Shown here one piece after another: positions 1-8,095 of a stretch of DNA of 49,890 nucleotides. The stretch spans positions 1 through 49,890 of the forward strand of contig JAPOVL010000030.1 of the NCBI GenBank assembly GCA_026708115.1. The letters run 5' to 3'. A program made the position numbers and the translations under genes. The stretch comes from Chloroflexota bacterium. GTDB taxonomy: Bacteria > Chloroflexota > Anaerolineae > Aggregatilineales > Phototrophicaceae. Under the pieces are notes generated by a model. The model made no database searches. It was not told where the DNA came from and saw nothing but the letters and a program-made list of their open reading frames with translations. Positions within the stretch are counted from its first letter, which is position 1; each line of letters starts with the position of its first letter.

Positions 1-155
1 TCTCTATTGGCGTGCTGTCTTTTGCCGGTGCATGGAGCACCGATTACGGTGTCACCTTCGCCAGCTACGTCATCGCCTCGCTGCCGCTCATCATCATCTT
101 CGCCTTTACATCCAGGCGCTTCATGGATGGATTGTCGGGCGGCTTGAGCATCTAA
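1..155 (+). CDS. Sugar ABC transporter permease (MalG type), C-terminal fragment
   Basis: The gene enters from the left edge; only the last 50 codons are present, read from base 3 to the TAA at 153-155. The residues form a final membrane helix (ASYVIASLPLIIIFAFTS) and a short tail ending GLSGGLSI. This is the usual end of MalG/CUT1 carbohydrate permeases, where a last hydrophobic helix is followed by a phrase like F-x-x-G-L-x-x-G. It lies 44 bases before the GH116 gene on the same strand. The pair probably imports a glucoside or similar sugar and hydrolyses it in the cytoplasm. The substrate cannot be judged from this fragment. Confidence 0.72.
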   Translation, partial: SIGVLSFAGAWSTDYGVTFASYVIASLPLIIIFAFTSRRFMDGLSGGLSI

Positions 156-199
156 GTCGCCCGTTTAGCGGCATCCCCTTCAACAAAGGAGAATCAAAC

Positions 200-2257
200 A
201 TGACCGTTTTCCCCTTTAGTGCCGACCTGCCCAAGAACCAATGGACGGAGATACAAGCCGACGGCTTCACTGATCCTGTGCCCGGCTGCGTCTACGACGG
301 TCACCGCCTGGATGGCGGCATTCCCCTTGGAGGGCTCGGCACCGGTTACTTCACGCTGGAAGGCAACGGACTCATCGGCCACTGCTCGATCTTCAACGAC
401 ATCGTGCCGCCCCGATCAGACTTTTGCGAATGGCTGACCGTCAGATTGTCGCAACAGGAAGATTTGCCGCTTTCAACTGCGGAGATCGCCTACTGGGGGC
501 ATCATCCCGTTGCCGATATGGTCTGTCGATTTGAATCGAAGGGGCTTGAATTGGGCATACGCGCCTTTGCTCCTATGATCCTCGGCAATAGCGCTGACAG
601 CAATATCCCGGCGGCGCTCTTTGAGATTGAAATCCGCAACACTCGCGCCGCATCCATCGAGCTCGAATTGCTCATCACGCCGCCAGCGCGACCCGCTGGC
701 CGGACGCACGATGTCGCGCTGGCAGGCGAGAACATCGTTGTCGAGAGCGAAGGTAATCGGATCACGGGACGCATTGCAGGGACGCTTGAAGCAAATGCGT
801 CTTGCCGTGAACGCTTTGTCTTCGCCTGGCATTCCCCCAACTGGCGCGACAGCGGCAGAGAAGCCCATGTCAACCAATACAGCGCTCGTTACGCGAATGC
901 TGCCGCGGTCGCAGCAGATGCCCTGGGGCGCTTTGATACCTTGCTGGGTGGCGTTTTGGCTTGGCAGCAGGCCACCTACAGCGCGGATCTGCCAAATTGG
1001 CTGCGCGACGGCCTGGTGCAGAGTCTCTACAGCCTGTCCAAGAATACGGTCTGGATCGCCAAAACACGAAAGGACGAGTGGTGGGATGATATCGGCTGGT
1101 TCACCCATAACGAAAGCCACACCGGCTGTCCCATCACCGAGACCATGGTCTGCCGCATGCACGGTCACATGCCGGCCCTGTTCTTCTACCCGGAGTTGGA
1201 GCGGACGTCGCTGGAAGCCTTTAAGCACTTCCAGATATCCGATGGCGAAGTGCCCTTTTCCTACGGCATGGATACCTCCATGCGCGACCCGCGTTATCAT
1301 TGCCAGCACCCATTGAATCCCGGCCAGTATGCCCAGATGATTTATCGCCTCTACCTGCGCAGCGGCGACAGCGACCTGCTGGCCCATTTCTACGATTCCG
1401 CCAAGCGCGCCATACGCTATCAATACTCGCTTGATGATGATGAGGATGGCTTGGTCAATGACCAGGCGCATGTGCAGCCGACCGAACTGTGGCCCGCCAA
1501 CCAGTTCTATGACATCTGGCCCTGGTGGGGCACGTCAGCCTATGTGGCGGGTACCTGGCTCGCCACGCTATCCTGCGGCGAAGCCATGGCGACGGCGATG
1601 AATGACAGCGAGTTCGCCGCTGAATGCGCCGATTGGCTGGCGCGCGGAAAAGCCGCTTACCAGGACAAGCTCTGGAACGGCGAACATTACCGCCTTTGGC
1701 ACGATCCCGAGTGCACAAGTGGAGAAGGTGTACACAATGACGTATCGCTCGGCAATCAATTGATGGCGCAGTGGTGCCTCAAGATAACGGGCTTGCCCGA
1801 TGTCTTGCCTGCCGATCAAGTCCAGTCTGCCTTGGGCGCTGTCAAGCGCCTCAACATGGCCGCCACCGAACACGGTCTCGTCAACGGCGTCAATCCCGAC
1901 GGCACGCGCTACATCTCGAAACCGGACCCCGACAAGTTTCCCGATATTCTTCCCAACAACGATCACTCCACCCAGGTCTTCGTCGGCGAAAACCTCTGCG
2001 CCGCCATGACCTTCATTTATCACGGTCAGCGAGAAACCGGGCTGGAGATTGCCCGGCGGATCTACGAGGCGGTCGCTCTGACATCTCGTACGCCCTGGAA
2101 ACAGCACTGCCTGATTGACGCCGACACCGGTCTGCCGGTCTGGGGCGAGGACTATTATTCGAACATGGTCATCTGGGCCTTGCCCATGGCTTGCTCCAAC
2201 CAGAATATTGAAGAATTTGCGCAGAGCGAGCTCCTGCATGAACTAATTTCAGGGTAG
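200..2257 (+). CDS. GH116 family glycosidase (non-lysosomal glucosylceramidase-like)
   Basis: A 685-residue protein. The start at 200 is chosen because AAAGGAG lies just before it; the frame stays open upstream to base 32 but overlaps the preceding gene. The N-terminus has the GH116 phrase GIPLGGLGTGYF (about residues 40-52), followed by a beta-sandwich region. The C-terminal two thirds is an (alpha/alpha)6-barrel with family-like segments NQFYDIWPWWGTSAY (about 435-450) and LPNNDHSTQVF (about 580-590). GH116 enzymes are retaining beta-glucosidases, beta-xylosidases or N-acetylglucosaminidases related to human GBA2. No signal peptide is seen, so it should act in the cytoplasm on sugars delivered by the ABC importer whose permease precedes it. 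Specificity within GH116 is not resolved. Confidence 0.88.
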   Translation: MTVFPFSADLPKNQWTEIQADGFTDPVPGCVYDGHRLDGGIPLGGLGTGYFTLEGNGLIGHCSIFNDIVPPRSDFCEWLTVRLSQQEDLPLSTAEIAYWGHHPVADMVCRFESKGLELGIRAFAPMILGNSADSNIPAALFEIEIRNTRAASIELELLITPPARPAGRTHDVALAGENIVVESEGNRITGRIAGTLEANASCRERFVFAWHSPNWRDSGREAHVNQYSARYANAAAVAADALGRFDTLLGGVLAWQQATYSADLPNWLRDGLVQSLYSLSKNTVWIAKTRKDEWWDDIGWFTHNESHTGCPITETMVCRMHGHMPALFFYPELERTSLEAFKHFQISDGEVPFSYGMDTSMRDPRYHCQHPLNPGQYAQMIYRLYLRSGDSDLLAHFYDSAKRAIRYQYSLDDDEDGLVNDQAHVQPTELWPANQFYDIWPWWGTSAYVAGTWLATLSCGEAMATAMNDSEFAAECADWLARGKAAYQDKLWNGEHYRLWHDPECTSGEGVHNDVSLGNQLMAQWCLKITGLPDVLPADQVQSALGAVKRLNMAATEHGLVNGVNPDGTRYISKPDPDKFPDILPNNDHSTQVFVGENLCAAMTFIYHGQRETGLEIARRIYEAVALTSRTPWKQHCLIDADTGLPVWGEDYYSNMVIWALPMACSNQNIEEFAQSELLHELISG

Positions 2258-2452
2258 CTGGCGCTATTGAGCGACCAGCGGGCAGTACTTGACCGCTGAA
2301 CAGGAATAGGACCAACTAAGTTATGCAACTCCAAAATAACAGTCGTCGGTAGGGGCGACCCGCCGGACTCTGTTGAAAATCATGAATTAGGGCCAATCCC
2401 GGTCAGTGTCGTGTAAATGTGAAAGACCATAATGGCCCAAATGGCTCAGTAA

Positions 2453-2530
2453 AGCTCCCCCTCCCTGATGCTTCGGGATACTTCCCCCGTGAGGCGGGGG
2501 ACCGAGGGGGCACTGGCCGGGGGGTGGGGT
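2453..2530 (+). repeat. C-rich/G-rich palindromic repeat, copy 1
   Basis: Begins AGCTCCCCCTCCC, passes through TGATGCTTCGGGA and ends GGGGGGTGGGGT. It matches the compact copy at 6321-6365, which has the same start, GATGCTTCGG loop and G-rich end, and the inverted copy at 35827-35897. This copy carries about 30 extra bases in the loop (CTTCCCCCGTGAGGCGGGGG). It is a dispersed intergenic repeat that can fold into a long GC stem. Confidence 0.6.
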
Positions 2531-2580
2531 AGAATTTCAACAGCGACCGCCGGGTCGCCCGCATAACCTAGCCGTAGCGG

Positions 2581-2606
2581 CGGGCGAGCCAAGGCTCGCC
2601 CCTACA
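2581..2606 (-). repeat. REP-like short palindrome (GTAGGGGCGA family)
   Basis: On the minus strand it reads TGTAGGGGCGAGCC, a 2-base loop, then GGCTCGCCCG, a near-perfect hairpin. Related units lie at 20655-20682, 27669-27696 and 48032-48059, and a half unit at 2348-2360. The stem bases co-vary (GACC/GGTC, GAGCC/GGCTC, GAT/ATC), so structure is kept rather than exact sequence. Confidence 0.65.
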
Positions 2607-2781
2607 ATGACTTTGCGATCCGTTGCATAACTTACTTGCACTTACTGGGATAATTGACAGACGCCGAAGGCGCAGAGCAGGTCCGGTTTTCTTGATATAT
2701 TAGTCGGCCGTCATTGCGAGGCAATTCGCAAAGACACGCCATAGCTTCCGACAAGCGGCGTCTGGCCACGAGTCGCCATTC

Positions 2782-4284
2782 CTACACCTTATTCTCCAAG
2801 GCTAGCAGGAGAAGCCGCTTCAATCTCTGATTGCGCATGCTGGATCCCTCAACATGCTGGACCAGCCGCCCTCGCATATCAGCAATGAGGTCGGCGTATT
2901 GCCGATCGTGAACCAGATTGTTCAGTTCGAACGGGTCTTCCTCCAGGTCGTACAACTCATTCATGTCGTGCAGCGAGAAGACATACTTGTAACGGTCGTG
3001 CAGAATCATCCGTTGCGGAAACAGGTACGCATGCCCAAGGTGCTCGCAGATCAACTCGTCGGACCAGTCGGCATCATCCGCTGTCTGGCAAAGTGGCAGC
3101 ACGCTGCGGCTGTGCATATAGCCAGGCACATCAATGCCGGCGGCGTCCAGCATGGTGGCGGTCGCGTCCATGTTGGATACGAGTTGGTCGGTCTGCTGGC
3201 CCGCTTCAATCGCGGCCGGCCAGCGAATCGCCATCGGCACGCGCGCGACCTCTTCGATAAACGTTGAGGATTTATCCCACAAACCGCCATGGCTGGCAAC
3301 CGCATCGCCGTGATCAGCCAGCCAGATCACAATCGTGTCCTCTGTCAGTGACAGCTCATCCAGCGTATCGAGCACGTCGCCGACCGCGGCGTCCGTCTGA
3401 TGACCTTGTGCGTAGCAGCGGGCGAGGATCTCTTGCCAGGTGGACCAATCCGGCCAGGCCTGGGAACTGCGATGAGAAATTTCCTTGTGAAACTGATAGC
3501 GCAAGGGACGCCCGGCAAGGTCGTCGCGGAAGCTGGGGTACTCCGGAATCTCCGACGGATCGACCATGTCGGCATATTCGGCTGATGGGTAATAGGGCTG
3601 ATGCGGTCCCCACAAGCTGACGACCAGGCTGAATGGCTGATCGCTGGCGGCGAATTCGCGCAGCTTTTCGCAGGCCAAATGGGCGACGAATTGTTCTTCG
3701 TGCGCTTCCGGCGGTCCGGCAAGGATGCCGGAGCCGTTCATGAACTTCCAGGGCGACGGATCGTGCAAGACGATCTCCTGACCGCGCCACTCCGGATAAT
3801 TGATATTGTATTCGATTTGCGCGCGGGCATCGCCGAAGCCGCGTTCCTCGGCATAGGTCTTGTAGGCCTCGGACATGTAAATCTTGCCGTAATCGGGCAG
3901 GCTCCAGCCTTCAATGCCGTAATCAATCGGCAAGCGTTGGCGCCCGCAGTGCCATTTGCCCACATAGCCGTTGCGATAACCCGCCCGTGATAAATAGTGG
4001 CTGTAAAGCAATTGCCCCGAGTCGAGATCGGCCTGGTTCCCGAAGATGGGCGATTCGGTATTCTGGATGATGCCATGGGAACTGGGATAGACACCCGTCA
4101 TCATGCTGCTGCGCGCCGGCGAACAGAGCGGACAGACCGAATAAGCGCGGTCGAAGCGCACGCCCTCCGCAGCGAAGCGCTCGAAGTTCTCCCATTTGTA
4201 CTCGTATTCCCCTGGGCGGTCGTGCCCATAAAACGCCTGATGATCGGCGATGATGAAAACGATATTGGGTCGTGAATTGGCCAT
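2782..4284 (-). CDS. Type I sulfatase (formylglycine-dependent), cytosolic
   Basis: A 500-residue sulfatase of the alkaline-phosphatase superfamily. The N-terminus RPNIVFIIADHQ supplies the first metal ligands. C54-S-P-A-R58 is the C-x-P-x-R motif in which the cysteine becomes formylglycine. WLADHGD (about residue 320) supplies further metal ligands. It has no signal peptide, unlike most catabolic sulfatases of Gram-negative bacteria. It is the last gene of a minus-strand run behind two sugar permeases and a binding protein, with a 45-base gap to the nearest permease. Sulfated saccharides are therefore probably imported intact and desulfated inside the cell. The maturation enzyme (FGE or anSME) is not in the window. 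Substrate unknown; N-sulfoglucosamine or uronate sulfate are possible. Confidence 0.88.
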   Translation of the reverse strand: MANSRPNIVFIIADHQAFYGHDRPGEYEYKWENFERFAAEGVRFDRAYSVCPLCSPARSSMMTGVYPSSHGIIQNTESPIFGNQADLDSGQLLYSHYLSRAGYRNGYVGKWHCGRQRLPIDYGIEGWSLPDYGKIYMSEAYKTYAEERGFGDARAQIEYNINYPEWRGQEIVLHDPSPWKFMNGSGILAGPPEAHEEQFVAHLACEKLREFAASDQPFSLVVSLWGPHQPYYPSAEYADMVDPSEIPEYPSFRDDLAGRPLRYQFHKEISHRSSQAWPDWSTWQEILARCYAQGHQTDAAVGDVLDTLDELSLTEDTIVIWLADHGDAVASHGGLWDKSSTFIEEVARVPMAIRWPAAIEAGQQTDQLVSNMDATATMLDAAGIDVPGYMHSRSVLPLCQTADDADWSDELICEHLGHAYLFPQRMILHDRYKYVFSLHDMNELYDLEEDPFELNNLVHDRQYADLIADMRGRLVQHVEGSSMRNQRLKRLLLLALENKV

Positions 4285-4329
4285 GATGATTAAACGTCCT
4301 TTTCTACCTGCGGCTTAAAATCTAACGCC

Positions 4330-5172
4330 TTACTTGACTGAGCCGACGGTGATGCCTTCGATCAAGTTGCGCTGAAACATGATGTAAACGATGATCACCG
4401 GCACCGCCGTGATATTGATGCCGGCGAAAGACAGGGCAAAGTCGGTGAAGTACTCGTCCTGGAAGGCGGTCAATCCCAGCGGCAGCGTGCGCTTGCTGTC
4501 TTCATTGATCAGCAGCAGCGCCTGGAAGAATTCATTCCAGGTGCCCATGAACACAAAAATGCCCAGCGCCATCAGCGACGGCTTGGATAACGGCAGCAGG
4601 ATGCGCAAGTAAAATTGGAAACGACTGCAGCCGTCCAGCGCTGCCGAGTCTTCCAGCTCCTGTGGGAATCCCTGAAAAAAAGCGCGCAGCATCAGAATCG
4701 CAAAAGGCAGGCTGCCGGCCACGTAAACCAGGATTAAGCCCAGACGGCTATTCGCCAAATTCAGTTTGTACATCAGAGAAAGCAAGGGACCCAGCTTGGC
4801 GGAAAGTGGGAATGCCATCCCGATGAGAAAGACAAAGAAGAACAATTGGTTGCCGCGAAAGCGCATCTTCGCAAATGAATAAGCGGCCAGCGAACTCAGA
4901 AACAGCACAATGGCTACGCTCGCCACAGTGATAAAGATGCTGTTGAAGAAGTACTGATCAAAACTGGCGCCGAACCAGGCGTCTATGTAGTTCTGGAAAC
5001 GCCACTCCTGGGGCAGCGCCAAGGCATTCTCGCGGATCTCCTTGTTCGATTTCAGCGCGCTGGCGAATACCCAAATGATGGGCACCAGCGTGATGGCGGT
5101 TGCTGCCGCCAGCACGGCATAGAAGGGCGCGCCGCGCAGCCGACGCTGCATGTTGTCGCCTACGAACTCCAT
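4330..5172 (-). CDS. Carbohydrate ABC transporter permease (MalG type)
   Basis: About 280 residues with six predicted membrane helices. The cytoplasmic EAA loop reads ELEDSAALDGCSRFQFYLRI, close to the CUT1 consensus, and the end GITVGSVK is typical. The start at 5172 (MEFVGDN) has GCGGGA nine bases upstream; ATG at 5181 is an alternative. The frame stays open much further upstream, but that part overlaps the preceding permease and does not look like this family. It overlaps the end of the 5160-6077 permease by about a dozen bases, suggesting translational coupling. It pairs with that permease to form the membrane channel; the ATPase (usually a shared MsmK/UgpC-type) is not encoded here. Confidence 0.88.
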   Translation of the reverse strand: MEFVGDNMQRRLRGAPFYAVLAAATAITLVPIIWVFASALKSNKEIRENALALPQEWRFQNYIDAWFGASFDQYFFNSIFITVASVAIVLFLSSLAAYSFAKMRFRGNQLFFFVFLIGMAFPLSAKLGPLLSLMYKLNLANSRLGLILVYVAGSLPFAILMLRAFFQGFPQELEDSAALDGCSRFQFYLRILLPLSKPSLMALGIFVFMGTWNEFFQALLLINEDSKRTLPLGLTAFQDEYFTDFALSFAGINITAVPVIIVYIMFQRNLIEGITVGSVK

Positions 5173-6077
5173 GAGCGCCATTCCCGCCACTTGATAAACC
5201 CGGTCGAGAGGCAGACGACAATGATCGCATTGACCGTCGCAGCCGCAGTTGCCCAGCCCATCTCGAAGTTGCCGATCATTCGAAAGACGTAAATGTCGAT
5301 GACATCCGATGAGTAGAAAGGTCCGCCGCCCGTGAGAATGTAGATGACGCCAAAGACCCCCATCGCCGTGAATATGCGCAGCGTGATGACGAATGTGAAT
5401 ACGTCGTACAGACAAGGAATCGTGATCCGAAACAACTTTTGACGGAAGTTGGCGCCATCGACCCGCGCCGCGTCAAAGATATCAGTCGAGATATCCTGCA
5501 ATCCGGCCAGAAAGATGACCATCGAGTAGCCAAAGCTCGCCCAGGTGTAAGCGATAAACGTCGAATAGAGAGCGATCTTGTGATCGCCCAACCAGGACTG
5601 GGTGAAAGCCCCAAGACCAACCAACTCCAGCGCCGGGTTTAACACACCGGCGAAGGGATGATAGATCCACTTCCAGACATAGGCGATCACCACACCAGAG
5701 AAAATAGCGGGCAGGAAAAGCGCCGCGCGGAAAAACACGCGCCCTCTGCGGATTTCGTAGATGAATACCGCCAGCAGCAAGCCGATCGATACCGGAATAA
5801 CTACCGCCAGGCCCAGGAAAATGAAATTATGGCTGAGCGCGCCCCAAAAGCGGTCATCATTGAGAATGAAATCGTAATGATCGAAGCCAGCGAATTCCGT
5901 CGTCGGCGCCAGCAAGTCCCATTTGAAAAAGCTGAAAAAAAAGGACGCCAGCACCGGACCAAGGTTGAAGACCACGTAGATGACAACAGCGGGCAAGATA
6001 AACAGATAGGGCATCAGGTCAAACCTGACCCGAGGACCGGGCCCTCGTTTTCCAAGACCGCCGAGCGAATGCGCCAT
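5160..6077 (-). CDS. Carbohydrate ABC transporter permease (MalF type)
   Basis: A 305-residue CUT1 permease. Hydrophobic helices start at LMPYLFILPAVVIYVVFNLG (about 22-41), and five more follow. The EAA loop DAARVDGANFRQKLFRITIP (about 205-224) contacts the ATPase. GGGPFYSSDVIDIYVF near the C-terminus is a common MalF/UgpA segment. AAAGGA lies ten bases before the ATG. It is the second gene after the binding protein (6476-7765), separated by a 398-base spacer with hairpins and repeats, and it overlaps the next permease. Its position with the sulfatase suggests a sulfated or anionic sugar as substrate. Confidence 0.88.
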   Translation of the reverse strand: MAHSLGGLGKRGPGPRVRFDLMPYLFILPAVVIYVVFNLGPVLASFFFSFFKWDLLAPTTEFAGFDHYDFILNDDRFWGALSHNFIFLGLAVVIPVSIGLLLAVFIYEIRRGRVFFRAALFLPAIFSGVVIAYVWKWIYHPFAGVLNPALELVGLGAFTQSWLGDHKIALYSTFIAYTWASFGYSMVIFLAGLQDISTDIFDAARVDGANFRQKLFRITIPCLYDVFTFVITLRIFTAMGVFGVIYILTGGGPFYSSDVIDIYVFRMIGNFEMGWATAAATVNAIIVVCLSTGFIKWREWRSWSS

Positions 6078-6102
6078 TTACAAGTGTCCTTTCGGGCCAC
6101 GC

Positions 6103-6406
6103 CATGCGCGCCCGCGCCGAGTTAGACCTCAGCAGCTGAGGACAGGACAGGTTTTTTTCTATCCCATCCCCGGCCCCTCCCGAAGGTCAGTGTCCGCGGG
6201 CTGTGTCTACGCGCCCTACGCGACCCAAAGCATTGGGGAAGGGTGACTCTACATTGGATTTGGGATTTAACTTGCTGATATTCACGAAAATGAACATATA
6301 ATACCATCTTCTTGTGGCGCGCTCCCCCTCTCCGATGCTTCGGGGAGGGGCTGGGGGGTGGGGTTGGCCTTGAGACATGCGCCCCCGCGCTGAGTCGGAA
6401 CTCAGC
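6103..6406. repeat. 31-base direct repeats flanking a 242-base insert
   Basis: The segments 6103-6133 and 6376-6406 match at 26 of 31 positions (both begin CATGCGC and end CTCAGC). Each contains a small hairpin, CCTCAGC/GCTGAGG at 6127-6141 and GCTGAGT/ACTCAGC at 6389-6406. The stretch between them holds a T-run at 6152-6158, a copy of the 12-mer GCGCGTAGACAC (minus strand, 6203-6214) and the C-rich/G-rich repeat at 6321-6365. This fits an insertion or duplication inside the binding-protein/permease spacer. Confidence 0.4.
6321..6365 (+). repeat. C-rich/G-rich palindromic repeat, copy 2 (compact)
   Basis: Reads GCTCCCCCTCTCCGATGCTT then CGGGGAGGGGCTGGGGGGTG and a few more G. The CCCCTCTCC and GGGGAGGGG halves pair around a short loop. 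It is the shortest and probably least interrupted copy of the family also seen at 2453-2530 and 35827-35897. Confidence 0.6.
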
Positions 6407-6447
6407 AAGGTAACAGGCGCGACCATCTTTCAAAACGGTCGCGCCTG
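6389..6447 (-). terminator. Tandem stem-loops between binding protein and permease genes
   Basis: An 11-base perfect stem (6414-6424 with 6437-6447, CAGGCGCGACC) with a 12-base loop, followed in the direction of transcription by a second 7-base stem (6389-6395 with 6400-6406). On the minus-strand transcript a run of A precedes the first stem and no U-run follows it, so it is more likely an attenuator or 3'-end protector than a strong terminator. A T-run follows it on the plus strand. It lies 29 bases after the binding-protein stop codon. Confidence 0.55.
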
Positions 6448-6475
6448 CTTTTTTCATCGAATTACTTGTGCTGGC

Positions 6476-7765
6476 TTAGTTCTCCGCCAGGTAGGTGCTG
6501 TGCGTCTTCTGCATTTCGCTCAGGAGCTCTTCCGGCGTCAGCATGCCGCCGATCATACCTTGTACGATCTGGTTCATATCGCCGAAGACCTTGGGCGGCA
6601 AATAGGTGACGGGCCAGAAACCGATCTTGTCAACGTTGGCGGCCGTTTCCGATGCGATCTGATAGGTGAGCGGATCAATATCCTCGGGCACTTCGATGGA
6701 GAAAGCCGGCAGCACCGAGACTTCGCGCAGCGCTTGAACCGCTACCTCTTCCGTGGTCAGCCAATCCAAAACTTTGAACGCAGCATCCACATCCGCGTAT
6801 TCCGCGACAATCAGCGAGCCGCCAATGCCGCCCAGCGTCTTGATGTCGGTATTGGGATTGACCGCCGGCAGGTAGAAGAAACCTATTTCGAAATCGGGGT
6901 CGGCCGATACCGACGCGTCGATGAACCAGGGACCGTTGAGCACCATGACGTTGATCCCCTGATAGAACAGATCAAGCGACTGATCATAATCAATCCCGAG
7001 CGGTTCCGGATTGGCGTAGCCATTGGCGACCATGCCGTAGAAGGCATTCAAACCATCAAGGCAGTTGTCACAGTCGGGCCAGGGCTGCGTGCCGCTGAGC
7101 ACCTCAATGTACTCCGACCCGGCGCTGCTGTACATGAACATGGAAGCCATCAGCGCCGAGGGCCAGCCGCCAGCCAGACCCATAGTATAGCCATAGTAGC
7201 CCGCGTCTTTTACCGCCTCCAACAAATCACCGTATTCCTCGAACGATGTCGGTACTTCCAGCTCCAATTCCGCAAAAGCGTCTTTGTTGTAGAAGATGCC
7301 GACCGATTCCATGTTTTGCGGGATAGCGTAAATGCGTCCCTCGATCGTGACTTGCGAAAGCAGGTTTGACGGGATGCGATCAATCAAACCGGACGCGCGA
7401 TAGTACTCGGTCAAATCCCTGACCTGCCCCGTCGAGACCAGCGCCTGCAAGTTTGCGCCCACATCAACCCCGCCCAGGACGTGAGGACCCGCTTCGTTTT
7501 CCAAGGCGATGCGCACCTTCTGATTATTCTCGGTGAAGGTGCCCGTCAAGACATCTTCGTAGACAATATTGACGTCTTCATGCGCCTCGTTGAATCGCTC
7601 GACCAGGATGTCGTTGTAATCGCCGCTGTATCCTAGCGACCAGATGAGTACTTCGGTCCCGTCCTGCGCGACAACAGAACCCAGGCTGAGCAAGCCCAGC
7701 AAGAGCGCGACCAGACCAATCAGCCCTAGCCTTTGCATTTGCGCGGCAAATCGGTTCTTGTTCAT
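6476..7765 (-). CDS. Extracellular sugar-binding protein of an ABC importer (family 1)
   Basis: A 429-residue binding protein. The N-terminus is a signal peptide: basic MNKNR, hydrophobic core LGLIGLVALLLGLLSLG, cleavage near VVA-QD at about residue 33. There is no lipobox cysteine. The mature protein begins with the CUT1 pattern VLIWSLGYSG...VERFNEAHEDVNIVYED and includes the typical WLTTEEVAVQALRE (about 350). GGGGAG lies eight bases before the ATG. It is the first gene of the operon with two permeases and the sulfatase. It should capture the oligosaccharide outside the membrane. The ligand is unknown; Trp, Tyr and Asp-rich patches are usual for sugar binding. Confidence 0.87.
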   Translation of the reverse strand: MNKNRFAAQMQRLGLIGLVALLLGLLSLGSVVAQDGTEVLIWSLGYSGDYNDILVERFNEAHEDVNIVYEDVLTGTFTENNQKVRIALENEAGPHVLGGVDVGANLQALVSTGQVRDLTEYYRASGLIDRIPSNLLSQVTIEGRIYAIPQNMESVGIFYNKDAFAELELEVPTSFEEYGDLLEAVKDAGYYGYTMGLAGGWPSALMASMFMYSSAGSEYIEVLSGTQPWPDCDNCLDGLNAFYGMVANGYANPEPLGIDYDQSLDLFYQGINVMVLNGPWFIDASVSADPDFEIGFFYLPAVNPNTDIKTLGGIGGSLIVAEYADVDAAFKVLDWLTTEEVAVQALREVSVLPAFSIEVPEDIDPLTYQIASETAANVDKIGFWPVTYLPPKVFGDMNQIVQGMIGGMLTPEELLSEMQKTHSTYLAEN

Positions 7766-8095
7766 GTATAGAATCTCCCCTGAAAACTATTTCTTTTGAC
7801 ATTGGAGTTGTACATCATTTATGGTCCGCTGCGCAAGTTTTCCTTTCTCAATGCGGGACACTTTCATGACAAGATTACTCGATTCTCGCGTGGGTTAGCT
7901 AGAGAACAGGACAGTCTTTGCCAGGAATTGAAAGACAGTCAATTGCGATACATGTAAGGATGCATCAGTAACAGTTCTAACTAGCCTGCGAATCGTGATT
8001 TTCAGCCGAGTCCGCCCGATCGCCCTGCGCGACCCACCGAGTCGCCCCAATCCGACTCACGAGCCAATTGCTTTCCAGTCTTGGTCCAGCCCCGC
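7766..8095. other. Intergenic region without recognised element
   Basis: A 330-base space between the second SDR gene and the binding-protein gene, both on the minus strand. It should hold the promoter of the 7765-2782 operon, but I see no convincing -35/-10 pair. No repeat family member and no reading frame with family resemblance is present. Confidence 0.4.

Larger units (their letters stand above)
2317..2634. mobile_element. Composite MITE-like element with nested inverted repeats
   Basis: A non-coding segment with two nested sets of inverted repeats. The outer arms are perfect 13-mers: TAAGTTATGCAAC at 2317-2329 and its reverse complement at 2622-2634. If TA is taken as the flank, the arms fit a TA target duplication as in Tc1/mariner or IS630-type miniature elements. 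The inner arms are 29 bases each (2353-2381 and 2532-2560), and 25 of 29 positions match in reverse complement. Between the inner arms sits a C-rich/G-rich repeat (2453-2530), and between the right arms a short palindrome (2581-2606). There is no transposase. The rest of the 524-base gap (2258-2316 and 2635-2781) holds nothing I recognise. Confidence 0.5.

Noticed and set aside
5173..5415. N-terminal extension of the MalG-type permease back to 5415
   Set aside because: The extension is His/Arg-rich, lies inside the preceding permease gene and does not resemble the family; starts at 5172 or 5181 fit better.
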